Part shown: positions 1 through 11,064 of the stretch, one piece after another | Layout: each line of letters begins with the position of its first letter | Position numbering within the stretch: position 1 is the stretch's first letter | Assembly (NCBI GenBank): GCA_963575745.1 | Contig: CAUYUJ010014560.1 | Span: forward strand, 112,834 to 176,833 | DNA length: 64,000 bases | Direction: 5' to 3' | DNA from: Prorocentrum cordatum | Taxonomy: Eukaryota; Sar; Dinophyceae; Prorocentrales; Prorocentraceae | The notes under the pieces: generated by a model | What the model saw: the letters and a program-made list of their open reading frames with translations, nothing else | The model's database searches: none | What the model was told of the DNA's origin: nothing | Made by a program: the position numbers and the translations under genes

Positions 1-790
1 TGATGAGGATGAGGACGAGGATGATGGTGGAATCAAGAGTTTCAACAGATACAGTGACAGAGGGGTGTTGATTTAGGTGTATGGGAGAGGCGGGGGAGGT
101 GCATGCAATGCCCAAAAGAGCAAACCGCCAAGCCCCTGACCCTGCTGCCGAGCAAGGGCAACCGTGGAGCGACATCGGCGGCGGGGCCAAGCCCTCTCCC
201 CCACCCGAGAGGGGCAGCTGCCGTCTCCTGCCGCAGGTGTACAGTCGGGGCGTTGACCTAAGGAACCCTAAATAAGGAACGAGGCCCCTTTTTCCCATAA
301 GTTAAACTTCGATTTCCCATGGAAAACCTAACGCAAACTGTAAAACAATCAAGGAACACCGAGCCCCTCGCCAACGAGAAGGATTCCTTCTTCAGCGCCC
401 CGACTGTATGCCAACCCCGCGCTGGGGTGGGGGGGCGTGGGGGCGGGGAGAAGCTCGGTCGCCACCCCCGTGCCCAGTGGGTGTGCCTCACGCCTGGGGC
501 ACCCTCGAGGGAGGCCGGCGGCTCGGAGGAGTGCGGAGGCTGATGCGTTCGTTGGTTGTCTGGGCTGGTTGATGTTTTTGTCCGTGGTCGGGGGCTGTCT
601 TGGCCCCAGCTTGGGTGATTTGTGAAGCTGGCTGCGAAGTGTTCTGGCTAGGGCTGCCTGGATCCAAATTTGATCAACTTCATCTGACACCGGTTTGGTG
701 ATACGGTTGAAAAGAAACTGTCTTGCCTACACTGGCTGAGAATCCCACCAGCCCTTTGGGCCAAGGTGGTCAATCGTCCCCGGACAATTG
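1..790. other. No gene recognised; unique-looking flank
   Basis: The first bases are GA-rich simple sequence and the rest is GC-rich sequence without a coherent reading frame. I see no repeat family or protein motif here that recurs elsewhere in the window. Confidence 0.4.
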
Positions 791-1013
791 TTTGATTCTT
801 ATTGAATATTCCCCCTGTAGAGGGACATGCCCGACTTAAGCCTTGCGATGTTCCAAGAGAGGCCCAAGAGCTGCACGAGGCGCTCCCTAGACGGCCCCAA
901 AGGGCGCCCAAGAACGCCCCAAGAAGCGATTTTGATTGCCCCAGGTTGGGGCGAATCGAGGACCCGTCGTCCAGAGAGCCCTGGATCATGCCTCCTCCGA
1001 TACAGTAGAGTCT

Positions 1014-1175
1014 CGATTACAAGAAACCTTCCACAAGAAACGAACCCTGAGACCCCAGGACGTCCACATTTTGTTTGGTGCGGGAACGGCACGCTTTCCA
1101 TGGCGAAACCATCGGAACCCAAGAAACCCAGGGCACCCTGGAGGCAAGCAGGGTGTTCTTGGCATGTGCCTCCTC
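1014..1175 (+). repeat. Dispersed repeat R1, copy 1
   Basis: This copy shares long stretches with 32640-32800, 33168-33345 and, inverted, 33003-33165. Shared words include CAAGAAACC, GAGACCCC, CACGCTTTCC, CCCAAGAAACCCAGGGC and GCAAGCAGGGTG. Upstream, around 807-840, is a CTGTAG...GGGACATGCCCGAC segment that also recurs near 33440-33610. Frames through R1 are open but differ between copies, so I read it as a non-coding interspersed repeat. Confidence 0.7.
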
Positions 1176-1229
1176 CAATACCGCGGAGGCTCCCGGATGA
1201 ACCCGCAAGGAGTACGCGGCGGCAACGCC

Positions 1230-2780
1230 TCCTTGTCGCGCGTCGCCGACCATATCCACGTCAGGACCACGTGGATCGTCACGACAAAGCGTCATACGCG
1301 AAATCGAGCTGACAGTTTCGGTCGGTCAGCGCGCTCGTTCCCCGCCAGGCACATCACCACGCGGAAAGACTTGAATTTCGATGCCATGATTTCCTTTATC
1401 CGCGCGCTTGTGGGTCTTCGACGCGCGAGTAAGCACCCCGACAAGCGAAGCCGTCCAGTAAAAGCACGCAAGGAAGGCATTGAACAGGGCATGGCTGATT
1501 AATGAACGACCAGGGCCGTGTAGAAACGCCAATTGTGGGGGTCGGGGTGGTTTTTGTACCTTCCCTGAATATGATTATTCCTCGTCGACGTCGTCAATAC
1601 TTCTGCGTACCTCCTGCGTGCTTCGCAAACGTGTTTACCTCGTACTCGTCCTTGTTATCGCCGGCGCCGGCGTCGAACACATCCTAGTCGTCCTCCTTCT
1701 CCTCATACCCCCTCCTTCTCCTGTTTCTCCTCCTCCACATCCTGATCCCCCACATTCTCTCCACCTAACCCTTTCCACCTTCCCCTTCTTCTTATTCCCC
1801 CTCGTCGTTGTCTTCGTTGTCGTCGTCGTCGTCGTCCTCTTCCTCCTGTTCCTGCACCCTCCTCCTCTTCCTCGTCTCCCTCCTCGTGATCCTCGTCGTC
1901 GTCCTCCTCGTACTACGTTGAATACCAAAATGAAGGGGCCGAACGGTCTTAGACAATCCATGGGTGCGTGCCTGACCCACCCGCCCGCGACCAGCCCGCA
2001 ACCCATCCGCGGCAACGTACTGCTTGACAAATATTCGTCGCTTGCGGGCTTCTCCAACGCCTCGCAGACTGCCGACGACCCTGCGACCCCATGGTTCTCA
2101 TTCGCAATTGCGGGGGCAATGGTCTTCCTCGCCCTCTCTTCCCTCCTCCCTCTCCTCCCCTCCCCTCCTGTTCCTCCCTGCTCCTCCTTGGTCTTCCTCC
2201 TCCCCCTCCATCTCTCTTCGCGGGGGTCCTCCTCCTACACCCATGGGGTGCCTTGGCCTCTTGGGGCCCTGGCATAGTCGTAACCCTCGGTGGCGCTCAT
2301 TGCGCTGCCTTCCCTGCGGTGTGGGGCTCCAGAGCCCGCCCGAGGGGCGCGAGCTTCTCTTTCGGGAGCCGCTTCGTGTTCGCCAGAGTCTACAGAGTCT
2401 CATCCGTCTTCTTCCCCCCTCCCTGCCCCCTTTCCTTGAGGTGCGCACACCTGCTGCTCAGTCTCAGGCTGGCGGGCGCCTGCGAACCACGTGCTACAGA
2501 AGGGATGCTCTTGGCCGCCGTCCTCCTCAACTTCCTCCATGTAGCCGTGTTGCCAGCGACTGCGGGGGGACATCGTGCTCCGATGGCCCGCTGGCAACTT
2601 AGCTCCGCATGCGATGTGGCGGGACACCCGCATATCTCGCGCTCTCTTCTTGGGAGCGAGCGTCGAGAGACGAAACGCAGCTGTGTAACCCCTGTGGTAA
2701 CAGTCTTTTTCAAAAACGGTTGCGAATCTTCAAGCCTGTGCTGGTGGCAAGCCCGCACTCAAAGGACCTTGAATTAGTCC
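1230..2780. other. No supported gene; pyrimidine-rich low complexity
   Basis: Positions 1640-1920 and 2130-2225 are (CTC)n/(CTT)n-type pyrimidine tracts that give spurious Ser/Leu/Pro-rich frames. A minus-strand frame at 1326-1532 looks faintly protein-like, but nothing supports it as a gene. Positions 2280-2780 hold no recognised feature. Confidence 0.4.
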
Positions 2781-2879
2781 ATCGACCACGTCTGAGCAAA
2801 ATGCCATCCCCCTGAAAACGCACAGGTGGGGAATGGTGGTGCGGTGGTATCCCGAAGATTTACATTGGGTGCAAGGCTT

Positions 2880-4180
2880 GTCTATCCAGAGGTTCTCTGC
2901 TCCTCAAATTGGTACGTGAAACGGATCATACACCGAAGTTCCTCTTTGAAGCCTTCAATGCATGTTTGGCGTGCCCCGCTTTCGGGTCGGCCTTGGCTGC
3001 TTGGGTCAGGGGGGGGGACCTGGAAGTCACCCCGCAACTTTACATGGATGGTGGCAAGGCGGGCCGAAATCAACTTCATTTCGGCGTCTTCAGCGTTGAT
3101 GCGGTCACTGACTGTCTCAAGGAGCTGAACACGTGATGTGGCATCTTCGGTTATCTCATCTGCTAATGTGTTGGCTAAAAAGGCCCAGGGCAGGATAATA
3201 TACTTGTCCCAGTTGTCGTAACCAAGATGGGGCGTGGTTTAGTGAAATTCGACGGGCCCATCGCGGGCCTCTCAGGCGGCCTAATTATCAAACCAGACAT
3301 CGGGATTGGATCTCGGCTTCCGCCCGGAATCCCCCACAACTCCCCAATGAACGCAGCTGGAGTCCAAAACAATGGTGACTTCGCCCTGCGCGTGGAGGGA
3401 GGCTTGGGTGGCGGCGCGCAGCTCGCCGCGATTGACGGTCTGCTTTCCTATTAGGCATCTTCGCGAAGTGCCTGCTGGCTCGTGATCGCCGGTCAAAGCT
3501 CCGACCCCCCAGCCCGCGCGCCGTCTCCGAAGATCCTTGTTGCGCGGGCCCCCGCCGGCATCGGTTCCGACCAAGGAGCTTCCCTTTGACCGCGATATAT
3601 TCTGGAGAGCGAAGGTGCCAGGTGGCGCGGTGGACCGAGGGGGGCGGGTTATCTTCCGCAAGTCCCATGGTGAACTCGGCGGGCTGGAGCGCTCTGCCCC
3701 ACTTGATGGTGCGCGAGAGACGCTGCTCCAAGGCCCGCCAGATGATGCGGTTTGATTCTGCGACTGCGTCGTCTGCGCACTGCCGCAGGGAGGGGCAGGC
3801 CCAGCAGCGGTGAAGGTCATCTTCTTTGGGCGCTCCACACCTCGGGCAATTGGCTGGACCATCTGGCTTGCGCGAGGTGGAGGCGCCCGCGTGTCCGCGC
3901 TGATGCTGTGCTGATGGCGTGGATGGCCTTGGCATATCCTGGAGTGACCGTGGGTGCCAACTCCTTCCTCAGCCCCCCTTCCAAGGTAGAAATTCGAAGC
4001 CCGTTCCCAGGGCGCGTTCGGGGCGCGCCTCGAAGAAGCCATCGTGAACCCCCCCTGCCCCTCGGGATCTCCTGGAGCAGCTTCGAGCCGCCTCTGACCA
4101 GAAAGGGTCCAGCCCCGAGGTCCCGCAGGGCAGATGTCAAAATCCTGGAGGGTGGCGACAGCAGCCCAAAACAGCGCCAC
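2880..4180 (-). pseudogene. Decayed retroelement: zinc finger and RNase H-like region
   Basis: On the minus strand several frames keep conserved blocks. From about 3860 down there is CPRCGAPKEDDLHRCWACP, a CxxC...H...C finger of the type that follows reverse transcriptase in dinoflagellate LINE-like elements. From about 3395 down there is VTIVLDSSCVHWGVV followed by a GRKPRSNPDVW block, resembling the RNase H strand with its Asp (TDS) and the stretch after it. From about 3220 down comes LPWAFLANTLADE, a typical RNase H tail. Stops and frame changes separate the blocks, so it is a relic. The family is recognised from motif order and not from a search. It is collinear with 4507-4917 and with the EEP relic at 20690-23450. 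Confidence 0.7.
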
Positions 4181-4257
4181 AGCTTTGCCGCGCCTGGACG
4201 CCCCCGAGAGATGCTCTACTGTAGGAACCTATCGCTTCCGAAGCGATGCATGCAATG

Positions 4258-4340
4258 GATTGCACAAAAAAAACACCAAAGATTGCACAAAAAAACCGAA
4301 GGATTGCACAAAAAAACCCAGGATTGCACAATCCTGAGTC
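4258..4340 (+). repeat. Four-copy GGATTGCACAAAAAAACC tandem repeat
   Basis: ATTGCACAAAAAAA recurs four times at about 20-bp spacing with small changes. It interrupts the decayed retroelement between the RT-like and zinc-finger blocks, so it probably arose after that element died. Confidence 0.75.
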
Positions 4341-4506
4341 CTGGCTGGCCATGTCGAACCAGGCCGTCAAGATCTGCAACGGCAGATGATGAGCAGGATC
4401 CTCCTGCTCCTGCCCTTGCGGCGACGACGCAAATCCTCCTGCTGTGGCGCAGCCGTGCCGGGGAACATGTCCGGGCGCGAGTCGCCCCCGGACCCGCTCG
4501 AGCTAG

Positions 4507-4917
4507 CTAAATGGGGGAGATACCTGGTGGTTCCAAAAGAGCTGCGGCTTGGCCCCAGTAGAGACCAGTCCGCGGGCCTCGTCTGATGTCCCTGAAAAGG
4601 TTGCTCATGAAGTTGAGCTTCTTGAGCCCTTTGATGGACCTCGCGTTTCTGGTGGTGAACCTACGTCGCCTCCCAAGAATAGCATCCAATACTAGATTCC
4701 CCCCAAGACCTACCCGTTTGAAATCATACCCACAAGAGCCCATCTTGGAGCAGAGAACCTGGCCGACGGGCAGGGCGGAGCTGATCGCGCGCGACTTGGG
4801 GGAAAGACGACGTCCTCTAGCTTGTGGGGCTTCTCCTAAGTAGTTATTTGATGGCATCGGGGGCGTCCTCTTGGAAGATCTCGCGGGGCCCCCAGGCTCG
4901 AAGTCGGAAGTCGCCAA
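4507..4917 (-). pseudogene. Decayed retroelement: reverse-transcriptase C-terminal region
   Basis: The minus-strand frame contains GYDFKRVGL, then a basic stretch LGRRRRFTTRNARS and FRDIRRGPRTGLYWG. This is the pattern I associate with the region after the catalytic palm in dinoflagellate LINE-like reverse transcriptases. The palm itself (YxDD box) was not found here or on the far side of the 14-kb element. The frame closes at a stop at 4507-4509. It belongs with the zinc finger and RNase H relic just downstream on the same strand. Confidence 0.55.
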
Positions 4918-4919
4918 CC

Positions 4920-5553
4920 CGCGCCCTGAACTTCAGGTGTCGACGCGGGCGCGCATCTCGTCAGGTTCATCATGGAAGATGGTTCGGGCGAACGGCATCG
5001 ATTGCGGGCGCCCCTGGAGCGCGCTCTCCGCGAAGCAAGTGGCAGCTGACCACCCCGGCGCGGAGTCGAGCGCTCACGCGGCCGCGTGAACCACCGTGCC
5101 AAACAAGAGCGGCAATGTCGGGCATTCGAGCTAGACCGCCGCGCGACGTACATAATACGTGTTAGCTGTGCCAAACAAATTCTCGATGTGCAAGAGCACC
5201 TCGGTGATGGGCACGTCTGCACTTACGGTGGGCTCGGCCGTCGCCTCGCTCAGGCGTGCTGCGCGCAAGCGCGAGGGGCCGCCGATCGTCTCGCCCCAGA
5301 AAACCAACGTTTTCTAAGGGCGGGTTTGAACCGAACTGGCAACCGTGAGCCGGTGGCCCCTGCAACCGACCCGCCCAGACCGCAACCAGAAAACGGGCCG
5401 GCTGATACGGAACCGGCCGATTAATTGGAACCGAACTGGCCGATCGGAACCCGAACCGGCGGCGCCGAACCAGCCTGCCAAAGAGGCCTCCAGACGGCCG
5501 AAAAAGGCCCCGAGACGGGCTCCGTGAAGTTCCAACGGCCGACGGCTCCAGGA
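4920..5553. other. Left flank of the 14-kb element; degenerate repeats
   Basis: Positions 5325-5480 are a degenerate repeat of GAACCGAAC/GGAACCGG-like words, also found at 20150-20290 and 39350-39500. Positions 5480-5553 contain GACGGC/AAGAGGCC words of the repeat family common in 50-58 kb. GGCTCCAGGAC lies immediately before the element (5544-5554) and recurs at 19708-19718, just beyond the other end. This could be a displaced target duplication or a chance match within the same repeat family. Confidence 0.45.
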
Positions 5554-5836
5554 CTTTGGTGATGGCGATGACATATGAGATCTATGTTAGATGAAGTCAC
5601 TTATAAGTTATTTCAATTATATCTGAAGTTATTTGTAAGTAACTTGAAACCACTTGAAGTGAGATATGTTAAGATCCTGCAACTACCATCCACATATAAC
5701 TTAATTCATTAACACATATACTTTAATCACATGTAGAACATATGTTACGTGCGTGCACCCAATTGCCATACTTATAAGTTACTTATGATTATACTTATAC
5801 ATAAGATAAGTTTAAGTCCGATAAGTCTGCTTTTTC

Positions 5837-5837
<1 letters not shown>
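5554..5837 (+). repeat. Left terminal inverted repeat of the 14-kb element
   Basis: This 284-bp AT-rich segment sits in GC-rich surroundings. Its outer end is CTTTGGTGATGGCGATGACA and its inner end reads TAAGTCCGATAAGTCTGC then TTTTTCG. ACTTATAAGTTA-like words recur inside it. A second internal copy of the ACATATGTTACGTGC motif, near 5739-5754, resembles the segment next to the outer end on the right side. Confidence 0.7.

Positions 5838-5877
<40 letters not shown>
5838..5877 (+). repeat. Poly-T run of about 40 bases
   Basis: An almost pure T run follows the inner border of the left inverted repeat directly. The right copy has only a short A run in the matching place, so the run has expanded on this side. 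Confidence 0.9.
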
Positions 5878-5882
<5 letters not shown>

Positions 5883-6055
5883 GGGGTCGGACACCAAAAA
5901 ACGCGCAGGTTTTTTTCAGCACAGTGTTTCGCCAGGCGCCAGGCGACCGAGAAGGCCGTTCATCACCGAGCTCAACCCGCGCAGCCTGGGGGGTAGGAGA
6001 GATGGGGGCGGGAATGGCGGGGGGGGGGGAATCGGGAGGGGATGCCATGCGCATT

Positions 6056-6572
6056 GGCGGCACACCGCCCGCACTTCTCATCGCGGCGCGTTCTGATGTG
6101 ATTCGCTTCGGCGGCCCACCGCCCACGTCTTGCAAATTCTGAGAAGTTTTATCGCATTGGCGGCGCACCGCCCATCGCGGCGTTTTGCCCGCGTATTGCA
6201 ATTTATACGTTTTGCGCATGTTGATTGAAGTTTCGTCGCGTTGGCGGTGCACCGCCCACGTTCCCTTGATTGCGCGAGGCGTTTCTTCACGCGTCGGCGG
6301 AGCACCGCCCACGCCGCACGTTTCATCACGATTCGTCATCGAATTTGGCGGTACACCGCCCACGTTCCCGTGATTGCGCGATGCGTTTCTTTCGCGTTGG
6401 CGGTGCACCGCCCGCGGCGCATGCTTCGCCCGAATTTGTCATCGCATTTGGCGGCCCACCGCCCACGTCACCTTGATTGCGCGGGGTGCTTCTGCACTCG
6501 TTGGCGGTGCACCGCCTTCGGCGTGCGTTTCATAATATACCGCTTGTTTGGTCGCATTGGCGGCGCACCGCC
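6056..6572 (+). repeat. Palindrome array 1: ten GGCGG(N4)CCGCC sites
   Basis: Sites start at 6056, 6110, 6159, 6243, 6296, 6347, 6399, 6450, 6503 and 6559. The loop is TGCA, CGCA, CCCA, CACA, AGCA or TACA. Spacing is about 49-56 bp apart from one 84-bp gap. Two spacer types alternate (one with TGATTGCGCG, the other with CATCGAATTT-like words), giving a roughly 104-bp two-site unit. The array ends 182 bp before the first gene start and lies just inside the left end, so it may be a subterminal and promoter-proximal binding array. Confidence 0.85.
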
Positions 6573-6753
6573 CAGGAGGGGGGAGGAGGGAATAGGGGGG
6601 AGGAGAGGAGAGCAAAAGGGAGACGTGAAGGGCCATGCCATTTCCCTTCGCCACAATACGCTGCCCCTGTCCCACCGAGCGCTTGGCGCTGGGGGCGGGC
6701 CCCGCCTCTGGGGGGGGCCGCGGGGCGGGCGCCCCCCGTCGCGCCGCGGCGCG

Positions 6754-8053
6754 ATGGAACGCGCCCAGGCTGCCCTGGGCGAGGCAGCCGCGGCGCTTGC
6801 AGCGGCGAGCGGGCCTTCCAGGGGCCCTGCAGAGCAGCTGCACTTCGGGAAGGTGCGCGCGCTCATCGAAGGCCAAAGGTGAGGCTCGGGTCAAATATCC
6901 CGCACGGGCGAGAGGCCATCCGTTCCCCCTCGAGGAGGTCCCCGCCTCCGTTCTGCGGTACGCCGCCCGCTTCCCCCCCCCTCCCCGCCGTCTAACATTC
7001 CCCCGTCGTTTTGCAGGTGGATGGCCACGGAAAAAGGGCAGCTGCTGGCGCAGCTCGGGCAGACGGGGTTCAGTCACGATTTGGTCGGCGCCGCGGCCGA
7101 GTGGCTCTGCGGGAGGCGCGCGAAGGCCAAAGGGCAAAGTTACGACTGCTTCGTAGAGTTGCTGACTGCCTCTACGTGGCGCGTACTGCTGAGCCCAACC
7201 GAGTCGTTCGCTTCGAAGTTTGTCATGTTGATGCGCCACCTGGGGCGCCTCGGGCTTCGGAACCCTTCCGAGCCGACGTTTGGCATGTTAGCCGCGTTCA
7301 TGTTCCTGGCGTGCCAGCGATCAGGCATCGAGAAGAACTCGCCGACTCCGCAGCTCTTGGACGTGTGCTTGCAGTTGGCGAAGACCACGTGGCGTTCCCC
7401 TGCCAACACAGCTGCTCGAGACAAGGCGACCGAGTTTGTCGGCGCGCCCCCCCCCCTCGGCGGCGCTGTTCCAGCAGGAGAGGCCGACGCTATACGAGCA
7501 GGCGTTCGCCTCGGAGGGGCCCGCGCAGCCGACAATTGGGCTTCTCGAGACGCAGGTCCTCGGGCAGCCCATCAGCTTGCGCGGCGACAGAAACGCAGCG
7601 CTCGGCGCCCAGGCAACGCCGCAACGGGCGGCGTTGCCGCCGACCGCCTTCGCGCCTCTGCCACCGCCTTCTCCGACGAAAAGCGTTGCGGTTGCGGCCG
7701 CGAAGATGCCCGCGACGCCTCCCTTGGGAGCCGCGACGCCAGCGGCGTTGCCGTTGGGGGTGATCCCAACGCACAACACCCGCGGCGGGTGGCCGAACCC
7801 CGCGGCGGCCGCCCTCTCGCAGCGCGGGCCGACGACTCCCACTCCAGCAGCTCCCGCGGGCGAGCCTGCCGCGAACATCGCGGGCGAGCCTGCCGCGATG
7901 TCGGGAGCGGCGCCTGCAGCCGCGGCCTCAAAGTTGGGCGATGGCGCCAAGGTCAAGGCATCGGCCGTTGACGTCATGGTGCTGAGCTCGAGCGAGTCCG
8001 AGGTGGACGCGAAGGAGGCGCCGCCGAAGAAGGCAAAAGTTTTTGGACGGTAA
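6754..8053 (+). CDS. Element gene 1: unknown protein with NLS-like C-terminus, frameshifted
   Basis: The proposed start is the ATG at 6754. Exon 1 (6754-6878) ends AG|GTGAGG. A 138-bp GT-AG intron (6879-7016) ends in TTTTGCAG, and the join continues in phase as GQR|WMATEKG. Exon 2 encodes a Leu-rich helical region with ..MRHLGRLGLRNPSEPTF.., then a Pro/Ala-rich linker, an acidic serine patch SSSESEVD and a basic end PPKKAKVFGR that resembles a nuclear localisation signal. The frame changes by one base at a run of ten C (7447-7456); nine C would keep it open. This could be a true frameshift or a homopolymer assembly error. The stop is TAA at 8051. I do not recognise the family; Leu-rich then Pro/Ala-rich composition is all that can be said. 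It follows palindrome array 1. Confidence 0.6.
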
Positions 8054-8649
8054 CCTGGACCCGCCTCCGCAGCCCCCGCGATTCACGGGGGCGCGCCTCT
8101 GCCCAAGGCAGCGGCGCGCCCTCTGCGGGGCGTCGCAGGCGCGGCGATTGGTTACTGCCACTTGCCACTGTCAAGGTGGGTCCGAAACTGCCGCTGGCGA
8201 AACTGCCTGCCGACGCTGCCCTGGTTCTCCTCCAAGCGGCGGGGCAACGTACTTCCTCTGGCTGGAAAGCGGAGAAGGGCGAGAAGAAGCGGAGGAAGTC
8301 CGACGCAGTGGCGGCTCTCCCGCAACAGGCGGCCTTGGCGAAGACACAGGCTTCAGATGGCACGGCGAAGCCATCGGCGGCGAAGGTAAAGGCTTCGCTG
8401 ACGCCGAAGCCGAAGGCAACAGCCGAGGCAACACCGAAGAAGACTGCGAAGGCGAAGGCGGCAGCATGCAAGCTGAAAGCACCGCGGTATGACGACGAGA
8501 GCAGTCGCAGCCGGATTCTCTTCAGGAGCGGGCGCAGCGGGCCAGGCGGCACCAAGAGCAATAAGTACAGGAACGGCAAGGAGAAGGACACTTTTGGGTC
8601 CCATCTCCTCCAATCGGCGTGGCCACGGGGCTCGATGCGTGGCAGCTGA
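8054..8649 (+). pseudogene. Coding continuation after the gene 1 stop
   Basis: Directly after the gene 1 TAA the same frame continues with protein-like PGPASAAPAIHGGAPLPK. It then moves to another frame near 8150 that stays open to 8649, with an Ala/Lys-rich stretch (KKTAKAKAAACKLKAP) followed by RILFRSGRSGPGGTKSNKY. The composition matches gene 1, so this is either the original C-terminal half of gene 1 cut off by a stop and a shift, or a separate small gene without a visible ATG. No palindromes separate it from gene 1, unlike the other gene boundaries in the element. Confidence 0.4.
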
Positions 8650-8999
8650 GCGCGTTGTTGCGGCCGCGCGTGGCCTCGCTCCAATCATATGCGCAAAGAG
8701 ACCCCGCGGGCCACTTTGCGTTTATGACGGTTTTCATCTGCCACTCAGGAGGCCGCCATCGCCTGGGCCAAGGCGCCGGTGCAGGGCGAGCTGGAGGCTC
8801 GCAAGAGCGAGTTCTGAGGCGACCTGCTTCGGTGGCGCGATGCAACTCTCAGTCGGCTTTGCTGCGGGCGGCGCGTGGGGCGCGCAGCCTGCGTTCAGAA
8901 AACAAAGGACTCGGATCGAAATCGGATCGCAATCTTATCGGGCCTTGCTTGTCCTTGCGCTGCTCAGGCGGTTCATCGTATCTCTTGGAAGGTTTGTCT

Positions 9000-9040
9000 G
9001 GCGGTGCGCCGCCGCCATCTGTTGTCGGCGGTGTTCCGCC
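9000..9040 (+). repeat. Palindrome pair 2
   Basis: GGCGGTGCGCCGCC (9000-9013) and a partly degraded GGCGGTGTTCCGCC (9027-9040) lie about 200 bp before the next candidate start at 9241. The rest of 8650-9240 shows no coherent frame. Confidence 0.8.
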
Positions 9041-9240
9041 TTCGCTGGTTCCATTACCATGGGCGTTCTCATTTCTCTGACCGCTGCCTCGCCCCCCCCC
9101 CCTCCTCCCACCACCGCGCCCGCCCGCCTCCCTCCGCCGCTCCCCCCGCGCCTTTTCAATTCAAGCAGCCCTCCCCGCGGGTCCCGCGGCGCCCCTCCCC
9201 GCGCCGCTGCCGCCAGCGGCCGCGGGCGCTTCGCGGGCGC

Positions 9241-10453
9241 ATGGCGAGCGAGGGCGCGGCCAGCAGCGCCATGGACAACTCCGCGGAGGCGCTGGGAATT
9301 CAGAAAACGCCTGCTCAGCCCGAAGCGTCCGCTTGGGCAGTGCAGGTTGATTTCCAGGATTCCTGTTGAGGTGCACATGGAGGCTTCAGATGCGAGCCAA
9401 TCGCTTCTCTCGCATGTCGCCGAAGCCTTGAACCTCTTCGAGATGTTCGCCCAGGCTCGAGGGAAACGGATCGAGCGCGCCCGACGCCCACGCGGCCCCG
9501 CCCACGTTCGCCCGCGTTGGCCTGGCTGCAGGCGGCGGCGGGGCAGGGCCCTGCAGCGACGGTGCTCTCGGCGTTTACCTTGCCTTGCGCAGGAGGCAGG
9601 CATGGATCGCATCATCGCCGATCCCGCGCCGCCAGGCTGTGAGACGGCGGAGCGCCCTGCCAGCAGCAGCGACCCCTCGCCAGTGGCGAAGCAAGAACCG
9701 ACGCCCATCCCCGTCCACAATCAGGGCGCGGCGCCGAAGTCGCCGCCACGTCGCACCCGAGACGCTAGCGGCACGTGGCGGGCGGAGCAGCAGCAGCAGC
9801 AGCAGCAGCAGGAGGTGCAGCAGCAGCAGCAGCAGCAGCCGTCGGAGGAGCCTCAGCCACAGCAAGAGGTACAAGAGAAAGAGAAAATTTTGCCGCCGTG
9901 GCGCCAGGCGCCACCGCCAGCAGGCGCGCCCAACGTGGGCGCTTTCGTCGCCAAGGTACCCGAAGTGCCGAAAGCGTCTGCGGCGCCAGAGGACGTGGTG
10001 CAGGCGTGCAAGTTCTTGCGCTCGCTGCTGAGCGAGAGCGCGCCGATCGCCCGGAACTCCAAGCGCGTCCAGGAGCCACTGGAGCTGCTGCAGCGCTACG
10101 TCGGCATCTGGGGTCGCGCCAGCAGGGGGCCGCCCGCGCCCATGCACGGTGGCCCGCAATTCTGGCGCGGCCAGACGCGGCGCACGCGCGGGAAGCGCTG
10201 GGGCAACCGCGGTGGTTCAGGCCCCAAGGCAGAGTGGTACGCCGCCAAATGCGGCCGCGCGCCACCTCGCCGCACGCGACGGGACAACGGCGACGGCCCG
10301 TACCTCGCGCCGACGCCGCCGCCGCCACCGCCGCCCCCGCTGCCGACGGCAACGAAGTCGGCGCCCGCGGCAGAGGCAGCGGCGGCGCGGCCGCCTCCAC
10401 TGCCCCTGAAGGTCAAGGCGATGCCTTCTACGAACCGCGGGCTTTACCTTTGA
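9241..10453 (+). CDS. Element gene 2: Gln-rich protein of unknown function, probable frameshift
   Basis: ATG 9241 opens MASEGAASSAMDNSAEALG... and runs to a stop near 9369. One base out of frame, from about 9361, the reading IPVEVHMEASDASQS..LNLFEMFAQ continues and stays open to the TGA at 10451. It includes two CAG-encoded Gln tracts (9787-9840), a helical block VVQACKFLRSLLSESAPI..LELLQRYVGIW (around 9985-10115), a basic RGQTRRTRGKRWG segment and a proline-rich tail. The simplest reading is one gene with a one-base shift near 9355-9362. An acceptor-like CCTTGCGCAG before 9592 is an alternative exon border. No known domain was recognised. Confidence 0.5.
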
Positions 10454-10722
10454 GACTCGCGGGCCACGGGCTTTGACAACCCCCTCGGAGGTCAGACGCC
10501 GACTGAAACATCCATGAGGGGCGGGGGGGCGTGAGAGCGGAGAGGTAGTGGACGGTGAGCCAGGAGACAAATGGAAAGAGAGCGGAGTAGAAGTTTCAGT
10601 CGGCATCTGATTTTCTGATTTTCAGGTGCCGTTCTACGCCGCTGGCGGCTGTCGCGGTAGACGTGCGCCGCGCTCGCGGGGCCGTCCGCGAATATCCTTT
10701 GCGCGCGTCGCCAGCAACAAAT

Positions 10723-10847
10723 CGGCGGGGCACCGCCTGTCATGGGCTCTTGTCGGCGGCACTCCGCCTAACTTCGGCGGTGCGCCGCCCGCGCGTGCTC
10801 CAGACTCCCAGCGCCCCCCCCCCATTCAACTTCGGCGGTGCACCGCC
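10723..10847 (+). repeat. Palindrome array 3: four sites
   Basis: Sites at 10723 (loop GGCA), 10755 (CACT), 10776 (TGCG) and 10834 (TGCA). The last site ends 218 bp before the ATG of the next gene, repeating the spacing seen at the other arrays. Confidence 0.85.
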
Positions 10848-11064
10848 TGTGCGTGCTCCACGCTCCCTGCACGCCTCCTCCATTCCTCTTATGATGTCTT
10901 CCGCAGCCGCAGGCTCAAGGCTGTGCTTGCGCCGCGCTTTTCCCGCGCGCGCCTTCGCGGGCGCCCATTATTCGCGCCGTCCTCGGCGCGCTCTCGCAGC
11001 CTTCGCGGCCGCTTCCCTTCGCGCCGTCTTTGGCGCGCTCTCGATCGCGGGCCTCCAGTGCGCC

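Noticed and set aside
9775-10476. Long open frames rich in Ala, Arg or Leu opposite or beside the Gln-rich gene
   Set aside because: They are shadows of the CAG repeat and GC-rich codons; only the Gln/Pro frame has varied, protein-like composition.
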